In this document: piece after piece, positions 1-5,104 of the stretch
Layout: every line of letters starts with the position of its first letter
Numbering within the stretch: position 1 is the stretch's first letter
Assembly: GCA_945861995.1 (NCBI GenBank)
Contig: CAMAWZ010000188.1
Span: forward strand, 1 to 5,104
Origin: Pseudorhodobacter antarcticus
GTDB taxonomy: Bacteria > Pseudomonadota > Alphaproteobacteria > Rhodobacterales > Rhodobacteraceae
Length of the DNA stretch: 5,104 nt
Direction of reading: 5' to 3'
Program-made: the position numbers and the translations under genes
Notes under the pieces: model-generated
Database searches by the model: none
What the model saw: the letters and a program-made list of their open reading frames with translations, nothing else
What the model was told of the DNA's origin: nothing

Positions 1-478
1 AATCAGTTGGGGCAGTGTCATCGGCATTGTCGGAAATAAACTTGAACGCGCGCAGCGGGATCTGCGCGGCGCGGCAAATTTTGGCGATGGCGTAAAGCTC
101 CATATCGACCAGATCGCAGCCAAGTTCGGGCGCGCTGGCGGCAAAGCTATCCCCCGTTCCGCAGACCAGTTGCGCGGGGGCAAAGCGGATTTCTTGGCTA
201 TCCTCTTCGAATGGGGTTGCGCCCAAGGGCACACCCAGCGCGCGCACATCCATATCGCGCTGCACGGCGGCCCCCACCTCGACAAGCCCTTGCAGGTTGG
301 GGGCCACCGCCCCCGCCGTGCCAAAATTGATCACCAAATCAGGGCGCTGCGCCGCGATGCCTTCAGCGCAGCGCCATGCTGCGTTCACCTTGCCAATGCC
401 CGTGTGCACCAAAACCATGCCGCGGGGCGGCGTGCTCAGTTCCTGCTGCATGGACACCAGCACCAGAATTTTAGACAT
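1..478 (-). CDS. MTA/SAH-type nucleosidase, 5' part (runs off window)
   Basis: Probable 5'-methylthioadenosine/S-adenosylhomocysteine nucleosidase of the purine nucleoside phosphorylase superfamily. Such enzymes are cytoplasmic and split adenine from MTA or SAH, clearing by-products of SAM use. The visible 159 residues hold the family landmarks: MQQE with Glu13 where the E. coli enzyme has catalytic Glu12, TGIGKVNAA (26-34), DLVINFGTAG (47-56), CGTGDSF (106-112), VDMEL with Glu127, and FISD with Asp150 as the probable catalytic acid. The protein is compact: about 20 residues fewer than E. coli separate Glu13 from the GIGK loop, and the middle is shorter too. The C-terminus lies beyond base 1. 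The ATG at 478-476 is chosen because GGGAGG (489-484) sits five bases upstream. The start overlaps the end of the RHH gene by eight bases, suggesting translational coupling. The superfamily is confident. The substrate is less so, since other purine nucleosidases share the fold. Confidence 0.85.
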   Translation of the reverse strand, partial: MSKILVLVSMQQELSTPPRGMVLVHTGIGKVNAAWRCAEGIAAQRPDLVINFGTAGAVAPNLQGLVEVGAAVQRDMDVRALGVPLGATPFEEDSQEIRFAPAQLVCGTGDSFAASAPELGCDLVDMELYAIAKICRAAQIPLRAFKFISDNADDTAPTD

Positions 479-692
479 CCGTACCTCCCAGAAGATCGCG
501 CAAAATCGCCACACGAATATAAGAGGCCAGCCCAACATCGCCGCGCGCCTCATCCATTTGCGCCGCAAGTGCATTGATCGAAACACCGCGTTGCGCCGCC
601 AAGGCCTGAAAGGCCGCCCAGAATTCAGGCTCTAGCGTTACTGACGTGCGATGCCCGCGCAGGCTGAGCGAGTGTTTCTGCGGCCCGCTCAT
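471..692 (-). CDS. Ribbon-helix-helix small protein (RHH_4-like)
   Basis: A 73-residue protein resembling the alphaproteobacterial RHH_4 family. The predicted ribbon strand and first helix are HRTSVTLEPEFWAAFQALA (14-32). A second helix follows around GVSINALAAQMDEA (36-49), and a short helix with a conserved-looking SYIRVAILRDLL stretch (57-68) closes the domain. RHH proteins usually bind DNA as dimers through the N-terminal strand, so a regulator is plausible, but no target is known to me. There is no toxin partner beside it, which argues against an ordinary antitoxin. The ATG at 692-690 overlaps the stop of the upstream DUF4169 gene (ATGA) and has GAGG (700-697) four bases before it. The stop lies inside the start of the nucleosidase gene. 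It probably belongs to the fumC transcript. The fold is well supported and the function is unknown. Confidence 0.85.
   Translation of the reverse strand: MSGPQKHSLSLRGHRTSVTLEPEFWAAFQALAAQRGVSINALAAQMDEARGDVGLASYIRVAILRDLLGGTDV
484..489 (-). promoter_or_regulatory. Ribosome binding site of the nucleosidase gene
   Basis: GGGAGG lies five bases before the ATG at 478. It is located inside the last codons of the RHH gene. It fixes the nucleosidase start and indicates that the gene is translated as part of the overlapping cluster. Confidence 0.8.
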
Positions 693-868
693 GGCACCTC
701 GCGCTGATGCGCGTCTAAGTGCGCCTTCGCCTTTTTGGCGCGCGCTTGCTCGGCGGCCTTTTCGGCGCGGCTTCGGCCAAACTTGGCGGCATTCTCATCG
801 CCCTGCGCACGCGCTTTGACGCGGCTTGCCGCCTTTTTCGCCGCGCGCAGGTTGATGATCTGTGCCAT
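689..868 (-). CDS. DUF4169 family small basic protein
   Basis: A 59-residue protein matching the DUF4169 pattern: it starts MAQIINLRAAKKAA, has a central GDENAAKFGRSRAEK stretch (23-37) and ends with HLDAHQREVP. It is rich in alanine (17 residues) and basic (15 Lys/Arg against 6 Asp/Glu). It has no membrane segment or signal peptide and is probably mostly helical. No function is established to my knowledge. The charge would suit nucleic-acid or ribosome contact, but that is only inference. It starts 11 bases after the fumC stop, and its stop overlaps the RHH start as ATGA, so the three genes are very likely co-transcribed. The only ribosome-binding candidate is a run of seven G (877-871) two bases from the ATG, which is unusually close. 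An ordinary gene finder with a length cutoff could miss this gene. Confidence 0.85.
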   Translation of the reverse strand: MAQIINLRAAKKAASRVKARAQGDENAAKFGRSRAEKAAEQARAKKAKAHLDAHQREVP

Positions 869-879
869 TGCCCCCCCGA

Positions 880-2274
880 TCAGCCTTTCGGGCCGATCAT
901 ATCTTCGGGGCGCACCACGCGGTCGAATGTCTCGCCATCGACATAGCCCAGTGCAATCGCCTCTTCGCGCAAGGTTGTGCCATTTTTATGCGCGGTTTTG
1001 GCCACTTTGGTTGCGGCATCATAGCCAATCGTGGGCGCCAATGCGGTGACAAGCATCAGGCTTTCCTTCATCAGCTTGTCAATCCGCGCCACATTCGCCT
1101 GTGTGCCCACCACCATATTATCAGTGAAAGACCCCGCCGCATCGCCCAAAAGCTGCATCGATTGCAAGACGTTATAGGCCATCACTGGGTTGTAGACGTT
1201 CAATTCAAAATGCCCTTGGCTACCTGCAAAGCCCACAGCCGCATCGTTGCCCATGACCTGAACACAGACCATCGTCAACGCTTCGGCCTGCGTGGGGTTC
1301 ACCTTGCCCGGCATGATCGATGAGCCCGGTTCATTTTCGGGCAGGATCAATTCGCCAAGGCCCGAGCGCGGGCCAGAGCCCAAGAGCCGCATATCATTGG
1401 CGATCTTGAACAAGCTGACTGCCACAGTTTTCAGCGCGCCCGAAAACATCACCATCGCATCATGTGCGGCCAGCGCCTCGAATTTATTCGGGGCGGTGAC
1501 AAAGGGCAGTCCGGTAATATTTGCAATCTCGCCCGCCACGCGCGCATCCCACCCCACGCGCGTGTTCAGCCCCGTGCCCACTGCCGTGCCGCCTTGGGCA
1601 AGCTCGTAAATCTCGGGCAAAATCTTGTTCACCCGCATAATCCCTTGTGCCACCTGATGTGCATATCCGCCAAATTCTTGGCCCAGTGTCAGGGGCGTTG
1701 CATCTTGCGTATGCGTGCGGCCAATTTTGATAATATCTTTAAATTCCGCGGATTTGGCCGCCAAAGCTGCATGAAGTTTTTCAAGCCCTGGCAGCAGCAC
1801 ATCGCGCGCCATCATCCCGATGGCCACGTGCATCGCCGTGGGAAAAGTATCGTTGGACGATTGTCCCATATTCACATGGTCATTGGGATGCACAGGTTTC
1901 TTACTGCCCATTTCGCCGCCCAGCATTTCAATCGCGCGGTTGGAAATCACCTCGTTTGCGTTCATGTTGCTTTGCGTGCCCGACCCCGTTTGCCAGACGA
2001 CCAGCGGAAAATTATCGTCAAATTTTCCGTCAATCACTTCGCCCGCAGCCGATGCAATCACCTCGCCCAAGGCTTTATCAATATCTCCTTGCGCAATGTT
2101 CACCAGCGCGCAGGCCTTTTTGATCACGCCAAGCGCGCGAATGATCGCCACGGGCTGACGCTCCCATCCGATGGGAAAGTTGATGATACTGCGCTGGGTT
2201 TGCGCGCCCCAGTATTTATCGGCGGGAACGTCCAGCGGGCCAAAGCTGTCAGTCTCAACGCGGTAAGTGGTCAT
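880..2274 (-). CDS. fumC: Class II fumarate hydratase
   Basis: Oxygen-stable, iron-independent fumarase of the citric acid cycle. It interconverts fumarate and L-malate in the cytoplasm and is a homotetramer in known members. The 464-residue length is normal for the family, and the numbering matches E. coli FumC without offset at the sites checked. These are GSGT (97-100), HPND of the second dicarboxylate site (129-132), SSN (139-141), the catalytic pair Thr187-His188 in GRTHTQD, and the signature [10 protein letters not shown] (317-326) with Ser318, Lys324 and Asn326. All active-site residues I could check are present, so it should be active. The ATG at 2274 is preferred over an in-frame TTG at 2280 because AGGAGA (2287-2282) is seven bases from the ATG but only one from the TTG. 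It heads a tight cluster with DUF4169, RHH and nucleosidase genes. A probable promoter and an operator-like repeat lie just upstream. Confidence 0.98.
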   Translation of the reverse strand: MTTYRVETDSFGPLDVPADKYWGAQTQRSIINFPIGWERQPVAIIRALGVIKKACALVNIAQGDIDKALGEVIASAAGEVIDGKFDDNFPLVVWQTGSGTQSNMNANEVISNRAIEMLGGEMGSKKPVHPNDHVNMGQSSNDTFPTAMHVAIGMMARDVLLPGLEKLHAALAAKSAEFKDIIKIGRTHTQDATPLTLGQEFGGYAHQVAQGIMRVNKILPEIYELAQGGTAVGTGLNTRVGWDARVAGEIANITGLPFVTAPNKFEALAAHDAMVMFSGALKTVAVSLFKIANDMRLLGSGPRSGLGELILPENEPGSSIMPGKVNPTQAEALTMVCVQVMGNDAAVGFAGSQGHFELNVYNPVMAYNVLQSMQLLGDAAGSFTDNMVVGTQANVARIDKLMKESLMLVTALAPTIGYDAATKVAKTAHKNGTTLREEAIALGYVDGETFDRVVRPEDMIGPKG

Positions 2275-2281
2275 GTGCAAG

Positions 2282-2287
2282 TCTCCT
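2282..2287 (-). promoter_or_regulatory. Ribosome binding site of fumC
   Basis: AGGAGA stands seven bases before the ATG at 2274. This spacing decides the start in favour of that ATG over the TTG at 2280. Confidence 0.8.
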
Positions 2288-2300
2288 ATTCCTGGGGCTT

Positions 2301-2329
2301 GTCCTAGCCCAAAGGCGCGAAAAACTCAA
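2301..2329 (-). promoter_or_regulatory. Candidate fumC promoter
   Basis: Read on the minus strand, TTGAGT (2329-2324) resembles a -35 box and TAGGAC (2306-2301) a weak -10 box, with a 17-base spacer. Transcription would begin near 2294, giving a leader of about 20 bases that still contains the ribosome binding site. The -35 box matches the sigma-70 consensus at four of six positions and the -10 box at three of six, so this is only a candidate. Confidence 0.35.
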
Positions 2330-2330
2330 C

Positions 2331-2348
2331 GGTATACACCCGTATACC
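2331..2348. promoter_or_regulatory. Operator-like inverted repeat upstream of fumC
   Basis: GGTATAC and GTATACC form a perfect 7-bp inverted repeat around a 4-base spacer. Each arm also contains the self-complementary hexamer GTATAC, and the two hexamers are 11 bases apart, about one helical turn. It lies just upstream of the candidate -35 box of fumC and 15 bases past the stop of the methyltransferase gene. The AT-rich arms and lack of a T-run argue against a terminator. GTATAC-centred palindromes are known for several GntR-family regulators, but the binding protein here cannot be named from sequence alone. Confidence 0.5.
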
Positions 2349-2362
2349 ATTAGGAAAATCCG

Positions 2363-2929
2363 CTAAATTTCGCTGGCGCGTTTGATGATGTAAACCCGCG
2401 CGGGCGGCACATTTAGCCAAACTTTGCTGCTTTTCATGGCGAAAAGCCCAAGTTTTTCCATAATGCGCGGCGCTATGGGCGGCTTAGAGCCGTAGGTAAA
2501 CTGCCGCATCTCGCCGCCCTTGCGCAGCACAGTAAAGGCAGCGGTCAAAATTGCCTCGACAACAGGATCGGGCATCGACAGCAGCGGCAGGCCAGACACA
2601 ACTGCCGCCACGCTGCCCGCAGGTGCAAAACTTGGCGCCTCTTGCGCGCCTGCACGGTGCACCGTCACGCCTGCAAATTCGCTGGCCAAATGGCGGGCAA
2701 AATCGGCGCTCATCTCGATCAGGGTCAAATCTTGCGGGGGCACACCCGCAGCCAGAATTCCCCGCGTCAGTTGCCCTGTCCCTGGCCCAAATTCAACCAC
2801 AGGCCCCGTTTGCGCGCCAAAGCCCGCAGCCATCGCCCGCGCCAAATAACGCGAAGAGGGCGAAACCGCCGCCACTTGAAACGGCGTAGCCAAAAACTCG
2901 CGCGCAAATAGAATGAAATCATGGGCCAT
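2363..2929 (-). CDS. PmtA-like SAM-dependent methyltransferase
   Basis: A 188-residue class I methyltransferase resembling the COG3963 group, which contains Sinorhizobium-type phospholipid N-methyltransferases that convert phosphatidylethanolamine toward phosphatidylcholine. The N-terminus has the group's FLATPFQVAAVSPSSRYLAR pattern (12-31). SAM-binding motif I is VVEFGPGTGQ (44-53), with the acidic residue after strand 2 at Glu72. The group's VVSGLPLLSM motif (110-119) and QFTYG (143-147) follow, and the protein ends VPPARVYIIKR. No signal peptide or membrane span is seen, so any contact with membranes would be peripheral. The ATG at 2929 is preferred because AAGGA (2940-2936) is six bases away. 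An adjacent ATG at 2932 would leave only three, and a TTG further upstream lacks support. Its lipid substrate is inferred from similarity. Members of this group are also labelled rRNA dimethylase-like, so methyltransferase is the safe name. Confidence 0.85.
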   Translation of the reverse strand: MAHDFILFAREFLATPFQVAAVSPSSRYLARAMAAGFGAQTGPVVEFGPGTGQLTRGILAAGVPPQDLTLIEMSADFARHLASEFAGVTVHRAGAQEAPSFAPAGSVAAVVSGLPLLSMPDPVVEAILTAAFTVLRKGGEMRQFTYGSKPPIAPRIMEKLGLFAMKSSKVWLNVPPARVYIIKRASEI

Positions 2930-2944
2930 CATCAATCCTTTGAA

Positions 2945-2962
2945 TTCTGCAGATGTTCTGCA
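2945..2962. repeat. Short direct repeat upstream of the methyltransferase gene
   Basis: TTCTGCA occurs twice (2945-2951 and 2956-2962) with starts 11 bases apart, in the 66-base gap between sspB and the methyltransferase start. One-turn spacing could suit a regulator, but the copies are short and may be chance. I see no convincing promoter or terminator in this gap. Confidence 0.3.
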
Positions 2963-2995
2963 CAAGTTCGGCGATCAATGTTTCAACCGCGTGAC

Positions 2996-3451
2996 CTATT
3001 TACGAAACTTATCTAAACGCACAATCTGCGCCTCGCCTTTCGGCGGCGGCGGCGGCGGATCGTCTTCGGGGGCCTCGTCTTCGTCTTCATCCTCGCTTGG
3101 GTGGGTCTCGAACCGAAGGCCAAACTCCACCGAAGGGTCCACAAACGTGCGCACAGCATCAAACGGCACGGCGATGTTTTCGGGGTTATTGCCGAAATTC
3201 AGTGTCACCGAAAACCCTTCATCCGTAACAGTCAGGTCTTCGAACCAATGTTGCAGCACCAGCGTCATCTCGTCTGGATAACGGTCATGCAGCCACTTGG
3301 CCATTTTCACGCCCGAGACGCCCGTATCGAACGTGATGAAGAAATGATGTTCCCCTGGCAGGCCATTTTTGGCCACGTCAGACAAAACAGTTTGGATCAG
3401 CCCCCGCATGGCGCGGTGCATCAAGTTGCCGTAATCAATCGTTTTTGCCAT
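2996..3451 (-). CDS. sspB: Alpha-type SspB, ClpXP adaptor
   Basis: Stringent starvation protein B of the alphaproteobacterial type, a cytoplasmic adaptor that binds ssrA-tagged proteins and hands them to the ClpXP protease. The substrate-binding core covers about residues 1-115, from MAKTIDYGNLMHRAMRGL through LPGEHHFFITFDTG (31-44) and FEDLTVTDEGFSVTLNF (70-86). An acidic linker (119-131) and six prolines (132-137) follow. The tail IVRLDKFRK (143-151) fits the ClpX-binding motif of this family. The length of 151 residues is typical. The ATG at 3451 lies four bases after a run of seven G (3462-3456), which could pair with the 16S tail using a G-U wobble. The gene is separated from chrA by 66 bases and from the methyltransferase by 66 bases, so it may have its own promoter. 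An inverted repeat overlaps its ribosome binding site. Confidence 0.95.
   Translation of the reverse strand: MAKTIDYGNLMHRAMRGLIQTVLSDVAKNGLPGEHHFFITFDTGVSGVKMAKWLHDRYPDEMTLVLQHWFEDLTVTDEGFSVTLNFGNNPENIAVPFDAVRTFVDPSVEFGLRFETHPSEDEDEDEAPEDDPPPPPPKGEAQIVRLDKFRK
3041..3058 (-). repeat. (CCG)6 trinucleotide tract in sspB
   Basis: Six identical CCG codons in a row encode the six-proline stretch in the SspB linker. Such a tract can change length by slippage in multiples of three without breaking the frame, altering only the tether between the substrate-binding core and the ClpX-binding tail. Confidence 0.8.
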
Positions 3452-3517
3452 GCTGCCCCCCCATCGTCTGCTACGCCCACCTTAAGCGAATTGCGGCGGT
3501 TGAAAAGAGGGGGCAGC
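3452..3517 (-). promoter_or_regulatory. sspB leader with inverted repeat over the ribosome binding site
   Basis: This is the whole chrA-sspB gap. GCTGCCCCC directly after the chrA stop (minus 3517-3509) is perfectly complementary to GGGGGCAGC directly before the sspB ATG (minus 3460-3452). In an RNA starting in or before chrA these could form a 9-bp, nearly all G/C stem with a 48-base loop, covering most of the G-run and all bases up to the AUG. A weak promoter candidate, TTTTCA (3506-3501) and TAAGGT (3484-3479) with a 16-base spacer, lies inside the loop. A transcript starting from it would lack the upstream arm. The repeat is seen directly, while its regulatory role is inferred. Confidence 0.45.
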
Positions 3518-4771
3518 CTAGAAAGCAAGGCTTAACGCAGAAACTGCCCCACAAATCACCAAAACCCCAGGCAGCGGCCAGTGCAGGCGCAGCAAAAGCA
3601 CCCCCGCCAGCACCGCAAGGCCCGTTGGCAGCAGGCGCAGCGTGGCAAAATCGGGCAGCAAGGGCTGCAAGGGGCCAATTTGGGCGGTGATGGTCGCGCC
3701 AAACAGCACATGCATCCCAAACCACAACGAAAGATGCGCAATCACCCCAACCACCGCCGCCATAATACCCGCCAGCGCCGCCGACAGGCGCGGCGCGTTT
3801 TGCAAATGCGCAATCCACGGCGCGCCTGCAAAAATCCATAAAAAACACGGCGCAAAGGTCATCCACAGCGTGATGATGGCCGCAGCCACCCCCAGCCCCA
3901 TACCGCCCTGTTTATAGGCGGCCAAATAGGCCACAAATTCCGTCACCAAAATCAGCGGCCCAGGTGTGGTTTCGGCCAAAGCCAGCGCGTCCAGCATCTG
4001 CGGCGCGGTGAGCCAACCGCGCGTGACAACCACTTCGGATGCCATCCACGACAGCACCGCATAGGCCCCGCCAAAGGTTAGCATCGCAAGTTTGGAAAAG
4101 AACAGCGCAATATCGGCCAGAATTTGCGGCGCAAAGGCCACAACCCCCGCCAGCGGGATCAGCCATACCGCGCCCCAAATCAGCGCCGCAATCAGGCTTT
4201 CCCGTATCGGCAGAGCAGCCACGGTCGCGGGGGCGGGCGGCGCGGGCTGGCGCAAAAATGCCAGCCCCAGCAGGGCAGCCGCGATAATCACCACGGGAAA
4301 GGGCAATTGAAACAAATACAGCGCGGCAAAGGCAGCAAGCGCAATACCCATATGCGCACGCCCCTTTAGCGCACGCTTGGACAGGCGCAGCAGCGCCTCG
4401 ATCACCACGGCCAGCACGGCGGCCTGCACCCCCACAAACAGCGCCGCAACCAGCGGCAATGTGCCAAAGGCGGCATAAACCATCGCCAAGGCCAGCACCA
4501 ATGCAGCGCCCGGCAGCACGAACAAGCCGCCCGAAATCAGCCCACCAATCACCCCCGCTTTGCGCCAGCCAATCCACGTGGCAAGTTGCATCGCCTCGGG
4601 CCCGGGCAGCAGCATGCAAAACGACAGCGCCGAAAGATATTCCTGCTCGGACACCCATTTGCGGTCTTCGACCACCTCGCGGTGCATCAGCGCAATTTGC
4701 GCCGCTGGCCCGCCAAAAGACAAAACGCCAATGCGGGCAAAGACGCCGGTTAGATCGCTCAGATCGCTCAT
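3518..4771 (-). CDS. chrA: Chromate transporter family membrane protein (ChrA-like)
   Basis: A 417-residue inner-membrane protein of the CHR family (long form), with two homologous CHR domains. The N-half carries LSFGGPAAQIALM (17-29) and LLPGPEAMQLATWIGW (54-69). The C-half carries the matching LTFGGAYAVL (231-240) and ETTPGPLILVTEFVAY (267-282). Long hydrophobic stretches fill the rest, for example 73-128, 141-173, 191-215, 291-318 and 331-358. The two halves are joined by a Pro/Ala-rich linker (175-188). Characterised members export chromate by a proton-linked mechanism, but many relatives are untested and may carry another oxyanion. No chrB regulator is visible. The ATG at 4771 overlaps the lpxB stop (ATGA), and GGAGG (4780-4776) is four bases upstream inside lpxB, so translation is probably coupled to lpxB. 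Family assignment is strong and substrate is tentative. Confidence 0.93.
   Translation of the reverse strand: MSDLSDLTGVFARIGVLSFGGPAAQIALMHREVVEDRKWVSEQEYLSALSFCMLLPGPEAMQLATWIGWRKAGVIGGLISGGLFVLPGAALVLALAMVYAAFGTLPLVAALFVGVQAAVLAVVIEALLRLSKRALKGRAHMGIALAAFAALYLFQLPFPVVIIAAALLGLAFLRQPAPPAPATVAALPIRESLIAALIWGAVWLIPLAGVVAFAPQILADIALFFSKLAMLTFGGAYAVLSWMASEVVVTRGWLTAPQMLDALALAETTPGPLILVTEFVAYLAAYKQGGMGLGVAAAIITLWMTFAPCFLWIFAGAPWIAHLQNAPRLSAALAGIMAAVVGVIAHLSLWFGMHVLFGATITAQIGPLQPLLPDFATLRLLPTGLAVLAGVLLLRLHWPLPGVLVICGAVSALSLAF
4752..4769 (-). repeat. 9-bp tandem duplication at the chrA 5' end
   Basis: AGATCGCTC (plus-strand reading) occurs twice in direct succession and encodes the doubled Ser-Asp-Leu at residues 2-7 of the transporter. 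The duplication is in frame and at a variable N-terminus, so it is probably harmless. Confidence 0.7.
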
Positions 4772-5104
4772 AGTGCCTCCAGCACTGATTTTGCCGCGCG
4801 CAAGGCGGGGGCCTCGCCGCCGCGCCCAAGGCGCTGCATGGTTACATCCATAGATGTGTTTTGCGTCGAAGGATTATCAAGCAGCGCCAAGAGCGCGGGC
4901 GCAATTTTGTCTGGCGTGCAGTTTTTGCCGATGAATTCTGGCACTGTGCGCGTATCGCTGACCAAATTCACCAGCGTGACAGTATCCACGAGTGCCGCAC
5001 GCGCCAACAGCCACAGCGTCAGGCGGTTCATGTCATAGGCAATGACCATCGGGCAGGCATTGGCCGCCAGTTCCAGCGACACTGTGCCCGATGCGGCCAG
5101 TGCC
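4768..5104 (-). CDS. lpxB: Lipid-A-disaccharide synthase, C-terminal part (runs off window)
   Basis: The last 111 residues of the GT-B-fold glycosyltransferase LpxB. It joins UDP-2,3-diacylglucosamine to lipid X to form the lipid A disaccharide at the cytoplasmic face of the inner membrane. The visible part opens with ALAASGTVSLELA, the family's conserved C-domain motif. CPMVIAYDMNRLTLWLLAR then aligns with E. coli CPMVVGYRMKPFTFWLAKR, followed by TLVNLVSDTRTVPEFI (equivalent to SLPNLLAGRELVKELL) and a CTPDKIAPALLALL helix. The alignment continues through the usual C-terminus, so this end looks intact. The reading frame stays open past the window edge at 5104, and an internal GTG at 5082 is a normal valine codon, not a start. 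The stop TGA (4770-4768) overlaps the chrA ATG. Confidence 0.95.
   Translation of the reverse strand, partial: ALAASGTVSLELAANACPMVIAYDMNRLTLWLLARAALVDTVTLVNLVSDTRTVPEFIGKNCTPDKIAPALLALLDNPSTQNTSMDVTMQRLGRGGEAPALRAAKSVLEAL
4772..4786 (-). promoter_or_regulatory. chrA ribosome binding site in a small hairpin
   Basis: In the RNA, AGUGC and GCACU form a 5-bp stem around the loop UGGAG, immediately before the chrA AUG. The ribosome binding site GGAGG (4780-4776) is mostly in the loop, with its last G in the stem. The hairpin lies within the final lpxB codons, so ribosomes finishing lpxB would open it. This fits translational coupling. Confidence 0.45.

Noticed and set aside
170..635. Two plus-strand open frames opposite the nucleosidase and RHH genes
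   Set aside because: Both are antisense to genes with clear motifs and good ribosome binding sites. Their products look like random high-G/C translation.
471..868. RHH and DUF4169 genes considered as a toxin-antitoxin pair
   Set aside because: The RHH protein resembles RHH_4 rather than a known antitoxin, and DUF4169 has no toxin-like fold or catalytic pattern. Position behind fumC suggests a chromosomal housekeeping context.
1462..2307. A 281-codon open frame on the plus strand opposite fumC
   Set aside because: It lies antisense to a complete fumC with all active-site residues. Its product is rich in His, Arg and Cys with no family pattern, so it is a shadow.
2295..2310. GGGCT/AGCCC hairpin upstream of fumC, considered as a terminator or leader switch
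   Set aside because: The stem is only 5 bp with no T-run, and it overlaps the candidate -10 box, so it would not be in the fumC transcript if that promoter is right.
2913..3281. A 122-codon plus-strand frame with a Gly run and a Ser-rich stretch opposite sspB
   Set aside because: The runs are the reverse reading of the proline and acidic codons in the SspB linker, so this is a shadow and not a secreted low-complexity protein.
3471..3866. Minus-strand open frame of 131 codons across the chrA end and sspB leader
   Set aside because: It is out of frame with chrA, is Cys- and Gly-rich without domain features, and overlaps the strongly supported transporter C-terminus.
3912..4829. A 305-codon open frame on the minus strand inside chrA and lpxB
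   Set aside because: It is an out-of-frame shadow of chrA. The product is rich in Arg, Cys, Gly and Ala with no recognisable domain, whereas the chrA frame shows both CHR domains. High G/C keeps the frame open.

Overview
The window carries eight protein genes, all on the minus strand. Transcription therefore runs from the high-coordinate end to the low one. In that order the genes are lpxB (3' end only), a chromate-transporter-family gene (chrA-like), sspB, a PmtA-like methyltransferase, fumC, a DUF4169 small protein, a ribbon-helix-helix (RHH) small protein and an MTA/SAH-type nucleosidase (5' part only). No tRNA, rRNA, CRISPR array, IS element or attachment site was seen. Coding density is high: the three intergenic gaps are 88, 66 and 66 bases, and the other boundaries overlap or nearly touch.

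The organism looks like an alphaproteobacterium, most likely of the order Rhodobacterales. The evidence is the alpha-type SspB with an acidic/proline linker and a C-terminal ClpX-binding tail, the DUF4169 and RHH_4-like small proteins directly behind a class II fumarase, and the lipid A gene lpxB. The assignment rests on remembered family distributions; no search was run.

Region by region: (1) 5104-3518 is an lpxB-chrA pair overlapping by ATGA, with the chrA ribosome binding site inside the lpxB tail. (2) 3517-2996 is sspB behind a 66-base leader holding a perfect 9-bp inverted repeat, which can fold over the sspB ribosome binding site in transcripts that read through from chrA. (3) 2929-2363 is the methyltransferase. 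(4) 2362-2275 is the fumC control region, with a perfect GGTATAC/GTATACC inverted repeat just upstream of a plausible promoter. (5) 2274-1 is a tight cluster, fumC, DUF4169, RHH and nucleosidase, with a gap of 11 bases followed by overlaps of 3 and 8 bases.

Functionally the genes are mostly housekeeping: lipid A synthesis, ClpXP protein quality control, the citric acid cycle and recycling of SAM by-products, plus a membrane transporter and a probable lipid or small-molecule methyltransferase. I see no defence system or mobile island. The points worth following are regulatory (the sspB leader fold and the fumC operator-like repeat) and the two uncharacterised small proteins locked behind fumC.
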